A stretch of DNA of 9,291 bases from Clostridium sp. (lineage in GTDB: Bacteria > Bacillota > Clostridia > Lachnospirales > Lachnospiraceae). Under the pieces are notes generated by a model. It made no database searches, was not told the DNA's origin, and saw nothing but the letters and a program-made list of their open reading frames with translations. The DNA lies in assembly GCA_004554205.1 (NCBI GenBank), contig SFNH01000072.1, positions 1 through 9,291 of the forward strand, read 5' to 3'. This document shows, piece after piece, positions 1-6,581 of the stretch; within the stretch, counting starts at the first letter, position 1, and each line of letters begins with the position of its first letter. The position numbers and the translations under genes were made by a program.

Positions 1-2
1 AA

Positions 3-133
3 TAACTGTTCAGTAGGTCTGCACATTTACTGCACTGACCGTAAGAAAACACGGCGGAAGCAGGCAAAAATCCTATTGCCGAAGGCAATTTTCATGGATT
101 TTTGCCCGTAACTGTGAGAGTACTGAACAGTTA
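3..133. repeat. 131-bp palindromic element with 13-bp terminal inverted repeats (MITE-like or structured RNA candidate)
   Basis: The ends are a perfect 13-bp inverted repeat: TAACTGTTCAGTA at 3-15 and its exact complement at 121-133. Two hairpins lie between them. The first pairs 16-19 with 37-40 and 20-23 with 31-34, with a small CT bulge. The second pairs 63-73 with 96-106 and 75-80 with 84-89. The layout is therefore a closing helix with two enclosed hairpins, a three-way-junction shape on either strand. A competing helix pairs 107-114 with 128-135 (8 bp, perfect) and would break part of the closing helix. No transposase or credible ORF is present. A target-site duplication cannot be judged because only two bases precede the left repeat. 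It could be a miniature transposable element, a dispersed extragenic repeat or the end of a structured RNA. The pairing is seen; the class is inference. Confidence 0.55.
63..106. repeat. Two-tier stem-loop inside the left palindromic element
   Basis: GGCAAAAATCC at 63-73 pairs perfectly with GGATTTTTGCC at 96-106. Inside it ATTGCC (75-80) pairs with GGCAAT (84-89) around a GAA triloop, leaving a 1-nt/6-nt internal loop. Seventeen base pairs in 44 nt are very unlikely by chance. Read on the minus strand, the distal arm contains TTTTT, so it could act as a secondary terminator, but the T run is inside the stem rather than after it. Confidence 0.6.
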
Positions 134-147
134 CGAAGTGAAAGCAA

Positions 148-185
148 AAAGGTTATCTGCTTTTCACTCTTCACAGATAACCTTT
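148..185 (-). terminator. 12-bp perfect stem-loop, candidate terminator of the ABC exporter operon
   Basis: AAAGGTTATCTG at 148-159 pairs perfectly with CAGATAACCTTT at 174-185 across a 14-nt loop. Read on the minus strand, the direction of the upstream operon, the stem ends in CCTTTTTG, giving a run of five T at its base. It lies about 160 nt after the stop codon of the last exporter gene, and I see no better terminator closer to that gene. The flanking A and T runs would also allow weak activity in the other direction. It may equally be part of the neighbouring repeat family, since GTGAAAGC at 138-145 can alternatively pair with the loop-proximal GCTTTTCAC. Confidence 0.5.
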
Positions 186-346
186 CGCCCTTCAGGGAGG
201 CGCTGTCCTCAACAGTTAATCAAATAGTTTCTACTCACGCATTTCTGTCAATCATGCGACCAGGAAGCTCAGCGCTATTACGCCAAACTACTTTTTGTTA
301 TATTTTAACCCAAAATCGTTCTGATCAGCCGTGCGCCAAACGGTTG
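186..346. other. Intergenic stretch without a recognised gene
   Basis: This stretch lies between the stem at 148-185 and the stop codon of the last exporter gene. It has stop codons in all frames at short spacing and no credible start with a ribosome binding site. Small items only: AACAGTTA at 211-218 repeats the sequence at 126-133, CGCCAAAC occurs twice (281-288 and 334-341), and CTGATCAG at 321-328 is an 8-bp palindrome. Together with 1-185 it makes a gene-free interval of 346 bases. Confidence 0.6.
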
Positions 347-2233
347 CTACTCAAGTTCGATCAAACCCGTGTACAGCTCGTAGTAACGCCCTTTCATCGC
401 GAGCAGCTCATCGTGGTCGCCGCGCTCGATGATCTCCCCGTTTTCCAGTACCATGATCGCGCTCGCGTTGCGGACCGTGGAGAGCCGGTGCGCGATCACG
501 AAGGTCGTCCGGTCTGCCATCAGGCGATCCATGCCGTGCTCGATATGCTTCTCGGTCCTGGTATCCACGGAGCTCGTCGCCTCGTCGAGAATCAGGATCG
601 GAGCCTTCGAGATCGCCGCGCGGGCAATATTTAAGAGCTGCCGCTGGCCCTGGCTTAAGTTCGCCCCATCGCCCTCAAGGACTGTCTCATAGCCGTGAGG
701 CAGACGCGTGATAAAGGAATGCGCGGAGGCCGTCTTCGCCGCCTGAATGACCTCCTCATCGGTGGCACCCCTTCGCCCGTACCGTATATTTTCCATCACT
801 GTCCCAGTAAACAGGTGGGTGTCCTGAAGCACCATCGCGATGTTCTCTCGCAGATTATCCCTGCGGATATGGCGGATATCGACCCCGTCTATGGTGATGC
901 TTCCGCCCTGGATATCATAAAACCGGTTGATCAGGTTAGTGATCGTCGTCTTCCCCGCTCCGGTCGAGCCGACAAAGGCGATCTTCTGCCCCGGCTTCGC
1001 GTACAAACTGATGTTCTTTAAGATCACCTTGTCGGGATCGTAGCCGAAGGTCACATTTTTAAGCTCCACATGACCTTTCATGGGTGTGAGCTCCACCGCG
1101 TCCGCGGCATCCTCCGGCTCCGGTTCCTCATCCATCACCGCAAACACCCGCTCCGCGCCGGCGAGCGCTGAAAAAACGCTGCTGACCTGCATGGAGATCT
1201 CGTTGATCGGACGGGAAAACTGGCGCGAAAAATTCAAAAACACCGTCAGCCCGCCCACATCAAAATTCTTAAAAATACATAAAAGCCCGCCGACGCACGC
1301 CGTCAGGGAGTAGTTCACATGGCTTAAATTACCCATGACCGGCCCCATCACGCCGCCGAAAAACTGCGCCCGGATCTGGTCATCCCGCAGCCTGCGGTTT
1401 AAGAGGTCAAAATCCTCCTTCGCCTCCTCCTCGTGGCAGAAGACCTTGACGACCTTCTGACCGCTCACCGTCTCCTCGATATAGCCGTTTAGCGCGCCGA
1501 GGGAGGACTGCTGCGCAGAGAAATATCTCTGGCTTTTGTGCGCCACCATACCGCCCGCCCGCATCATAAGCGGAATCATGATGAGCGTCACAAGGGTCAG
1601 CCAGATGTTGGTGTAGATCATAAGAAGCAGGGTCCCAGCAATGCTTAAAACCCCCGAGAAGAGCTGCACCAGCGTACTGCTCAACATCTGCCCGATCGTA
1701 TCCACATCATTCGTAAAGCGGCTCATCAAGTCGCCGTTTGCGTTGGTGTCGTAAAACCGCACCGGAAGCCCCTCAAGCTTTACAAAGAGGTCATCGCGGA
1801 TCTTCTTTAATGCGGTCTGCGCCACAGTCAGCATGATCTTCGCCTGCGCGTAGTTCGCTCCCACGCCGATCAGGTAGACCGCCGCCATGGCAGCGAGCGC
1901 GCGCAGAAGCCCCGCCGCATCGCCGCGCGTTCCGTCAATCGGGGCGATGTAGGTGTTGATGATCGGGCGCAGCATATACGCGCCCATAAGCGTCCCGAAG
2001 GTATTTAAGATCACGCACACAAACGCCAGCCCGAGCTTTGCCTTATCCTCATTCAGATAGCTGAGCAGCCGCCGCACCGTCTTCTTCGTCTCCTTCGGAC
2101 CGCCCCCGCCTGCCGCCGCCATCCGCGCGGGCCCATGCCCCGGCCCGTGTCCCGGGCCCATCTGCTTCTGCGAAGGAGCGGCGTGTTTCCCGTAACGGCG
2201 ATTTAAGCTTTCCATTCTCTGTCTCTCGTCCAT
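347..2233 (-). CDS. Heterodimeric ABC exporter, subunit with the catalytically competent Walker B (membrane and ATPase domains fused)
   Basis: This is a half-size type IV ABC exporter of 628 residues (629 from the GTG). Residues below count from the GTG at 2236. About six membrane segments span residues 68-345. The ATPase domain follows: A-loop Tyr399, Walker A GSTGAGKTT 423-431, Q-loop Gln471, signature LSQGQ 527-531, Walker B ILILDE ending in Asp551-Glu552, D-loop SSVD 555-558 and H-loop His583. Catalytic Glu and His are present but the signature departs from LSGGQ, as expected for the partner of a degenerate subunit. The N-terminus has a Gly/Pro/His-rich tail (about 26-48, with GPGHGPGHGP) before the first membrane helix. 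The ATG at 2233 overlaps the upstream TGA as TGATG; the GTG three bases earlier is the alternative start, and GGGAGG lies 7-10 nt upstream. Family relatives export drugs, lipids or peptides; the substrate here is unknown. Confidence 0.93.
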   Translation of the reverse strand: MDERQRMESLNRRYGKHAAPSQKQMGPGHGPGHGPARMAAAGGGGPKETKKTVRRLLSYLNEDKAKLGLAFVCVILNTFGTLMGAYMLRPIINTYIAPIDGTRGDAAGLLRALAAMAAVYLIGVGANYAQAKIMLTVAQTALKKIRDDLFVKLEGLPVRFYDTNANGDLMSRFTNDVDTIGQMLSSTLVQLFSGVLSIAGTLLLMIYTNIWLTLVTLIMIPLMMRAGGMVAHKSQRYFSAQQSSLGALNGYIEETVSGQKVVKVFCHEEEAKEDFDLLNRRLRDDQIRAQFFGGVMGPVMGNLSHVNYSLTACVGGLLCIFKNFDVGGLTVFLNFSRQFSRPINEISMQVSSVFSALAGAERVFAVMDEEPEPEDAADAVELTPMKGHVELKNVTFGYDPDKVILKNISLYAKPGQKIAFVGSTGAGKTTITNLINRFYDIQGGSITIDGVDIRHIRRDNLRENIAMVLQDTHLFTGTVMENIRYGRRGATDEEVIQAAKTASAHSFITRLPHGYETVLEGDGANLSQGQRQLLNIARAAISKAPILILDEATSSVDTRTEKHIEHGMDRLMADRTTFVIAHRLSTVRNASAIMVLENGEIIERGDHDELLAMKGRYYELYTGLIELE

Positions 2234-3969
2234 CACGCCGTCGCCTCCCTCTCCTTATCTCTCTGGGAATAATAAATTTCCCGGTACGCCTCGCAGGAGG
2301 CGAGCAGCTCCGCATGAGTTCCCATGCCGATGATCCGTCCATCGTCGAGGACGATGATCCGATCCGCCTCCTCCACGGAACCGATCCTCTGGGCAATGAT
2401 AAATTTTGTGGTGTCCTTTAAGGTCGTGCGGAAGCACTCCCGGATCTTCGCCTCGGTCGCGGTATCCACCGCGCTCGTGGAGTCGTCGAGTATCAGGATC
2501 TTTGGGCGCTTTAGGAGCGCGCGGGCGATACAGAGACGCTGTTTCTGTCCGCCGGACACATTGACACCGCCCTGTCCCATATCGGTATCGTACCCTTCCG
2601 GGAAGGCGCACACGAAGCCGTCCGCCTGCGCCGCGTCCGCGACTTCCCGGATCTCCTCCATGGAGGCGTCTTCATCGCCCCAGCGCAAGTTTTCCTCAAT
2701 GGTTCCCGAGAAGAGCACATTTTTCTGAAGAACCATGCCGACGCCCTCACGCAGATGGCGCAGCGAATACTCCTTCACATTGACGCCGTCCACCAGCACC
2801 TCGCCCCCGGTCACATCATAAAGCCGCGGGATCAACTGTACCAGGGAGGTCTTGCCGCTCCCGGTCGCCCCGATGATCCCAATGACCTGTCCCGGCTTTG
2901 CAGTAAAGCTTATGTGCGCAAGCACCGGCTCATCGCTGCCCTGATATCCAAAGGAAACGTCCTTAAACTCTACGCGCCCCTCTGTAACCGTTAGGTCCTT
3001 TCTCCTCGCAGCCTCATCGGTCAGGTCGACCTCCGCCCTCATCACCTCGCCGATACGGCGGACGGACGCCATCGCACGGGCGCTCTGCAAAAACACCATG
3101 GACAGCATCATAAGCGACATCAGGATCTGGACAATATAGGTGGTAAATGCCGTCAGGTCGCCGACCTGCATCGACCCGCCGATGATCAGATTGCCGCCGT
3201 ACCAGACTACCGCCAGCGTCGTAATGTTCATTGCGAGCATCATCACCGGCATCGAGACGATCACGACGTTCATTGCCCGCAGGCTGGCATTCTGCAGATC
3301 CTCATTGGAACTCTTAAATTTCTCCTCCTCGTAATCCTCGCGGACAAAGGACTTGATCACGCGCACATTCGTCAGCGCCTCCTGAATGCCGGAGTTCATA
3401 TTATCGAGCTTCGTCTGCATGATCTCAAACCGCGGGTAGGCGGTCTTTAGGATCACCGCGATGGCGGCCGCAAGAATCGGAATCACGATCAGGATGATGA
3501 GCGCCAGGCTGGGATTCATCAAAAATGCCATGACAAGAGCCCCGAGCAGCATTCCCGGCGCGCGCAGCGCAAGCTTTAGGCCCATCAGCATTACCTGCTG
3601 GAGCTGCTGCACATCATTTGTCAGCCGGGTCACAAGGGAGCCTGTACTGAAGTCATCAATATTTTTGAAGGAGAACTGCTGTACCCTGGCAAACATATCC
3701 CTTCTTAAATCGCTTGTAAAGCTGATCGACGCCTTTGCGGCAAAATACGACCCGCCGATGCCGCTGACCGCCATAACGAGCACGACCGCGACCATGGCAA
3801 GCCCCACACGGACAATGTAGGCGCTGTCGCGGTTCGCGACGCCATTGTTGATGATCAGGGACATCATCTTCGGCAGCATGACCTCGCCGAATACTTCCGT
3901 CAGCATCAGACAGGGCCCGATAATGAACGCGCCCAGGTACGGCTTTGCGTATTTTGCATACTGTCTCAT
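2233..3969 (-). CDS. Heterodimeric ABC exporter, subunit with degenerate ATP site (membrane and ATPase domains fused)
   Basis: This 578-residue half-transporter has membrane segments at roughly 13-33, 53-78, 128-150, 155-175, 237-262 and 270-295, then an ATPase domain. Visible motifs are A-loop Tyr342, Walker A GATGSGKTS 367-375, Q-loop Gln415, signature VSGGQ 471-475 and Walker B ILILDD with Asp496 where the catalytic Glu normally sits. The H-loop reads IAQR, with Gln527 replacing His. In heterodimeric exporters such as TM287/288 or BmrCD, this pattern marks the subunit whose Walker motifs form the non-hydrolysing site. Its intact signature completes the active site of the partner encoded immediately downstream. 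The ATG directly follows the stop of the phosphoesterase gene (TAGATG), with GAGAGGA about 8 nt upstream. The protein acts in the cytoplasmic membrane; the substrate is not predictable from sequence. Confidence 0.93.
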   Translation of the reverse strand: MRQYAKYAKPYLGAFIIGPCLMLTEVFGEVMLPKMMSLIINNGVANRDSAYIVRVGLAMVAVVLVMAVSGIGGSYFAAKASISFTSDLRRDMFARVQQFSFKNIDDFSTGSLVTRLTNDVQQLQQVMLMGLKLALRAPGMLLGALVMAFLMNPSLALIILIVIPILAAAIAVILKTAYPRFEIMQTKLDNMNSGIQEALTNVRVIKSFVREDYEEEKFKSSNEDLQNASLRAMNVVIVSMPVMMLAMNITTLAVVWYGGNLIIGGSMQVGDLTAFTTYIVQILMSLMMLSMVFLQSARAMASVRRIGEVMRAEVDLTDEAARRKDLTVTEGRVEFKDVSFGYQGSDEPVLAHISFTAKPGQVIGIIGATGSGKTSLVQLIPRLYDVTGGEVLVDGVNVKEYSLRHLREGVGMVLQKNVLFSGTIEENLRWGDEDASMEEIREVADAAQADGFVCAFPEGYDTDMGQGGVNVSGGQKQRLCIARALLKRPKILILDDSTSAVDTATEAKIRECFRTTLKDTTKFIIAQRIGSVEEADRIIVLDDGRIIGMGTHAELLASCEAYREIYYSQRDKEREATA

Positions 3970-4584
3970 CTATGATTCCTCTCTTTCCGGATATTCCACG
4001 ATATAGTGCTCGTATCCATTTACCACAACAGTCTCAAAAAGCCGGTCCGTCCGCTTAAAGCCGGTGCCGTAGGTGGCGTGCACATGGCCGTGGATAAAGA
4101 GCTTCGGCCGGTATTTTTCGATCAGGCGGCGAAAGCACGCGAAGCCCCGGTGGGGCAGGTCGGAGAGGTCGTTGACGCCCTTCGCGGGCGCATGGGTCAC
4201 AAGGATGTCGAAACCGCCCCTCCACTTTAGCTTCCACCACAGCTTTTTTATCCGCATGGACATCGCGAACTCCGTGTACTGGTGAGGCGCGCCCGGAATA
4301 TACTCCATGGAGCCGCCGAGCCCGAGAATGCGGACGCCCCTGTATACAAAAATATCGTCCTCGATGCAGATACAGCCGCCCATATGCTCCTTCTTCTCAC
4401 ACCAGTCATCGTGATTTCCCAGGACAAACAGAACAGGCACGCGGCTGACCGACGCGAAGAACTCGAGGTACTCCCTGCACAGATCGCCGCAGGAGATAAT
4501 AAGCTCCACACCGTCGAGCTTCTCGGGCGCAAAATATTCATACATGGATCTTGACTCACGGTCCGCAAGCACCAGGATCTTCAC
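3970..4584 (-). CDS. Small cytoplasmic metallophosphoesterase with altered first metal motif
   Basis: This 204-residue calcineurin-like phosphoesterase has no signal peptide or membrane segment. Conserved motifs run in order: Asp8 in LVLADRES, GD at 33-34 (ISCGDLC), GNHD at 56-59, His131 in VTHAP, and GHVH at 166-169. The first motif is normally D-x-H, but here position 10 is Glu (D-R-E), so one metal ligand is changed; Glu could still bind metal. The C-terminal half has a basic, Trp-rich stretch (KKLWWKLKWRGG, about 113-124). The start is a GTG with GGAGGAG 7 nt upstream, inside the last 29 bases of the preceding gene, which implies translational coupling. Family members hydrolyse phosphodiesters or phosphomonoesters such as cyclic nucleotides or nucleotides. 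The substrate is unknown, although small size and context suggest a nucleotide or phosphorylated metabolite. Confidence 0.88.
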   Translation of the reverse strand: MKILVLADRESRSMYEYFAPEKLDGVELIISCGDLCREYLEFFASVSRVPVLFVLGNHDDWCEKKEHMGGCICIEDDIFVYRGVRILGLGGSMEYIPGAPHQYTEFAMSMRIKKLWWKLKWRGGFDILVTHAPAKGVNDLSDLPHRGFACFRRLIEKYRPKLFIHGHVHATYGTGFKRTDRLFETVVVNGYEHYIVEYPEREES

Positions 4585-6511
4585 ACGCTTTCTCCTCCGT
4601 CTTCACGCCCTGAAGGCTTATCATGGGCTGGGCTTCTGTCTTAAACTCCTCCGCCGGCGGGATCTCACCGATGACATTGCCCGCCAGCCAGTCCATACAC
4701 ACGATCTCCTCCGGCGTGAGATTGCACCCCTCAGTCCCGATGATCCGCCCATCCTGCGCTTCGATCTCCCCCTCAAAGGGTTCAAAGCTCCCGCTTAAGA
4801 TCGAGCCTTTCAAGAACCGGATCAGGCGCTTTGTGTAGCGGGGAAGATTCTGCGAGCAGATCACATCGATCACGTCCGCCGACATCCCCCACCAGTAATT
4901 GATCGCTTCTTTCCCCTTGCGGTTCCTCATATCCAGCGCGCCGCGGCAGATCAGCCGCACGATGCGCTCATAAAATTTCCCCCAGTCGCAGATGGAGGTC
5001 GCCAGGTTCTCCACCGTGCCGTCCGCGAGCTTGTGATACAGACCGAACTCCCGCGAGGCGCGCTCCGGCGTGATCATGTCATTCGCGGAGATGTAGGTGA
5101 TGCCCTCCCGCTCGAACTCCCGGCGGCTGTTTTCATTCTTTAAACCCGACCATTTTAAATAAATCTTTGCCCGCGGATTCACCATCCGCGCACCCATGGC
5201 AAAGGCGTTGATATTCGCCACGCGCCCGTAGATTGGGTAGTCGGCAATATAGCCGAGCCTGTCAGACTCGCTCATGGCTGCCGCCAGCGCGCCCATGAGG
5301 AACTTTGATTCGTAGGTTCGGGTATAGTAGGTGCAGATGGAGGAATACGACTGGTTTACGGAGCAGTTGAACACCCGGATCTCCGGATGCTCCACCGCCA
5401 CTTTCACGCCCTGCACCGCCATCTGCGGTGAGATGGTGAAGATCACGTTGCACTTATCGGCGATGGCAAGCTCTAACGCCCGCTCCACCTCCTCATCCGT
5501 CGCAGCATTTTCAAACACCGTCGTCGTAAGCTTCCCGTCAAAGCACTGTTCCAGATACATGCGTCCCAGCTCATGCGCGTACACCCAGCTCGAGGTCTCC
5601 TTCGTCTTCGGATAGACAAAGGCAATCTTTAACTGCTCCGGCTCGATCGCTGTTCCCGCCTTGAACCAGTCGAGAAATGTCGCCGTCTCCCGCTCCTCAG
5701 GCTGTTCCACTAAGGCGATCCCGCCTCCCCTGGACTTAAGGAGCAGCTCATCCCAGATCTTTCCCAGATCCTCCTTCATCTGCTCAGCGGTACGGTCCCT
5801 GACCACATCGTACCCGAATATCTCCACATAAGTCAGAAACGCGTCCGAGGCCGTCAGCTCGACCTTGTCCGTCCGCTTTGCCTCAAATACCCTGCTGAAA
5901 CGGTCATGGGCGCCCTTAAAGTACTGCCGCTCCTCGGTGTCCCAGACCTCATCCGGCTTTTTGTTCATCGCCTTTAAAAGACGCGCGTAGCTCCCCTCCC
6001 TGCTGAACCACACATCGCAGTTAAAGGAAACCTGATAAAAGTCAAGAAACTCATAGTACAGCTTCGTGTCATGGTCGTCGCTGCGCCGCGGGATCAGGCG
6101 GATGACCGAGGCTGAAATACTGTATGCCTTAACGTATTTTAAGACGCTGACCCGCTTATTCCCCTCCTGGACATAGTAGCGGTTCATAAACTCATAGGCG
6201 ATGATCGGGTCATGGATGCCCTCCTCCATCTGGTGGTCGTATAAGCTCGCCCATTTTGCCCCAAACTCTGTCCTCTCGCCTAAGAGCGGCATGAAATTGC
6301 TCGCAAACGCCTGGGTCCGTCCCTTCGTCTTCGTGCCCACGATCCGCTCAAGCGGTATATCCATCACGCCGAGGCTTACCTCGGACACGATCTCCGTGTT
6401 TGCGAGAATATCTTCAAGCACCGGGAGATAGGGATACTCTCCCCTCATCACCGCCGCCTGATACCGCCGTTTCCCCAGCCGCAGCGCACCTGCGTAATCG
6501 TACAATGCCAT
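4556..6511 (-). CDS. ParB-like domain fused to a BMP/PnrA-type ligand-binding domain, predicted cytoplasmic
   Basis: This is a 651-residue protein. Residues about 50-126 resemble a ParB/sulfiredoxin-type N-terminal domain. The pattern is a strand plus IPLERI, then a helix, then GIHDPIIAYEFMNRYYVQEGNKRVSVLKY spread over 98-126, where EGNKR matches the G-x-x-R loop of that fold. A helical linker (about 150-280) follows. Residues 294 to about 590 match the basic membrane protein (BMP/PnrA) periplasmic-binding fold: LKIAFVYP, the NVIFTISPQM segment, FNCSVNQ, ESKFLMGALAA, LGYIADYPI and the C-terminal FEPFEGEIEAQDGRIIG. The N-terminus (MALYDYAGALRLGKRR) has no signal peptide or lipobox, so this is not an ordinary lipoprotein receptor. 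PnrA relatives bind purine nucleosides; whether this one does is unknown. The start is supported by AAGGAG 9 nt upstream. The gene overlaps the phosphoesterase gene by 29 nt. I infer an intracellular sensor or regulator; the BMP assignment is firm, the ParB-like one moderate. Confidence 0.85.
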   Translation of the reverse strand: MALYDYAGALRLGKRRYQAAVMRGEYPYLPVLEDILANTEIVSEVSLGVMDIPLERIVGTKTKGRTQAFASNFMPLLGERTEFGAKWASLYDHQMEEGIHDPIIAYEFMNRYYVQEGNKRVSVLKYVKAYSISASVIRLIPRRSDDHDTKLYYEFLDFYQVSFNCDVWFSREGSYARLLKAMNKKPDEVWDTEERQYFKGAHDRFSRVFEAKRTDKVELTASDAFLTYVEIFGYDVVRDRTAEQMKEDLGKIWDELLLKSRGGGIALVEQPEERETATFLDWFKAGTAIEPEQLKIAFVYPKTKETSSWVYAHELGRMYLEQCFDGKLTTTVFENAATDEEVERALELAIADKCNVIFTISPQMAVQGVKVAVEHPEIRVFNCSVNQSYSSICTYYTRTYESKFLMGALAAAMSESDRLGYIADYPIYGRVANINAFAMGARMVNPRAKIYLKWSGLKNENSRREFEREGITYISANDMITPERASREFGLYHKLADGTVENLATSICDWGKFYERIVRLICRGALDMRNRKGKEAINYWWGMSADVIDVICSQNLPRYTKRLIRFLKGSILSGSFEPFEGEIEAQDGRIIGTEGCNLTPEEIVCMDWLAGNVIGEIPPAEEFKTEAQPMISLQGVKTEEKACEDPGACGP

Positions 6512-6546
6512 CTAAGCAAACTCCTTCCTGAAAAGAGTTCCGCGAG

Positions 6547-6575
6547 AAAAACTCCCGCGCTGCCGCGTCGGCAGC
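6547..6575 (-). terminator. Weak hairpin plus T5 in the argS-downstream gap (possible partial terminator)
   Basis: GCTGCC at 6559-6564 pairs with GGCAGC at 6570-6575 around a 5-nt loop. On the minus strand a run of five T (6551-6547) follows after 7 nt. The spacing is too long for a classic intrinsic terminator, so it may only attenuate transcription from argS into the next gene. The 70-nt gap shows no good -35/-10 pair, so readthrough from argS is the simplest way to transcribe the downstream cluster. Confidence 0.25.
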
Positions 6576-6581
6576 CAAACC

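Noticed and set aside
1..111. Open frame of 36 codons on the plus strand from the window edge to TAA at 109-111
   Set aside because: It lies wholly within the inverted-repeat element, has no visible start and a Lys/Arg/Cys-rich translation, and is best explained as noncoding.
254..634. A 126-codon plus-strand ORF overlapping the end of the exporter gene
   Set aside because: Most of it is antisense to conserved ATPase motifs of the exporter, and it has no ribosome binding site or family resemblance.
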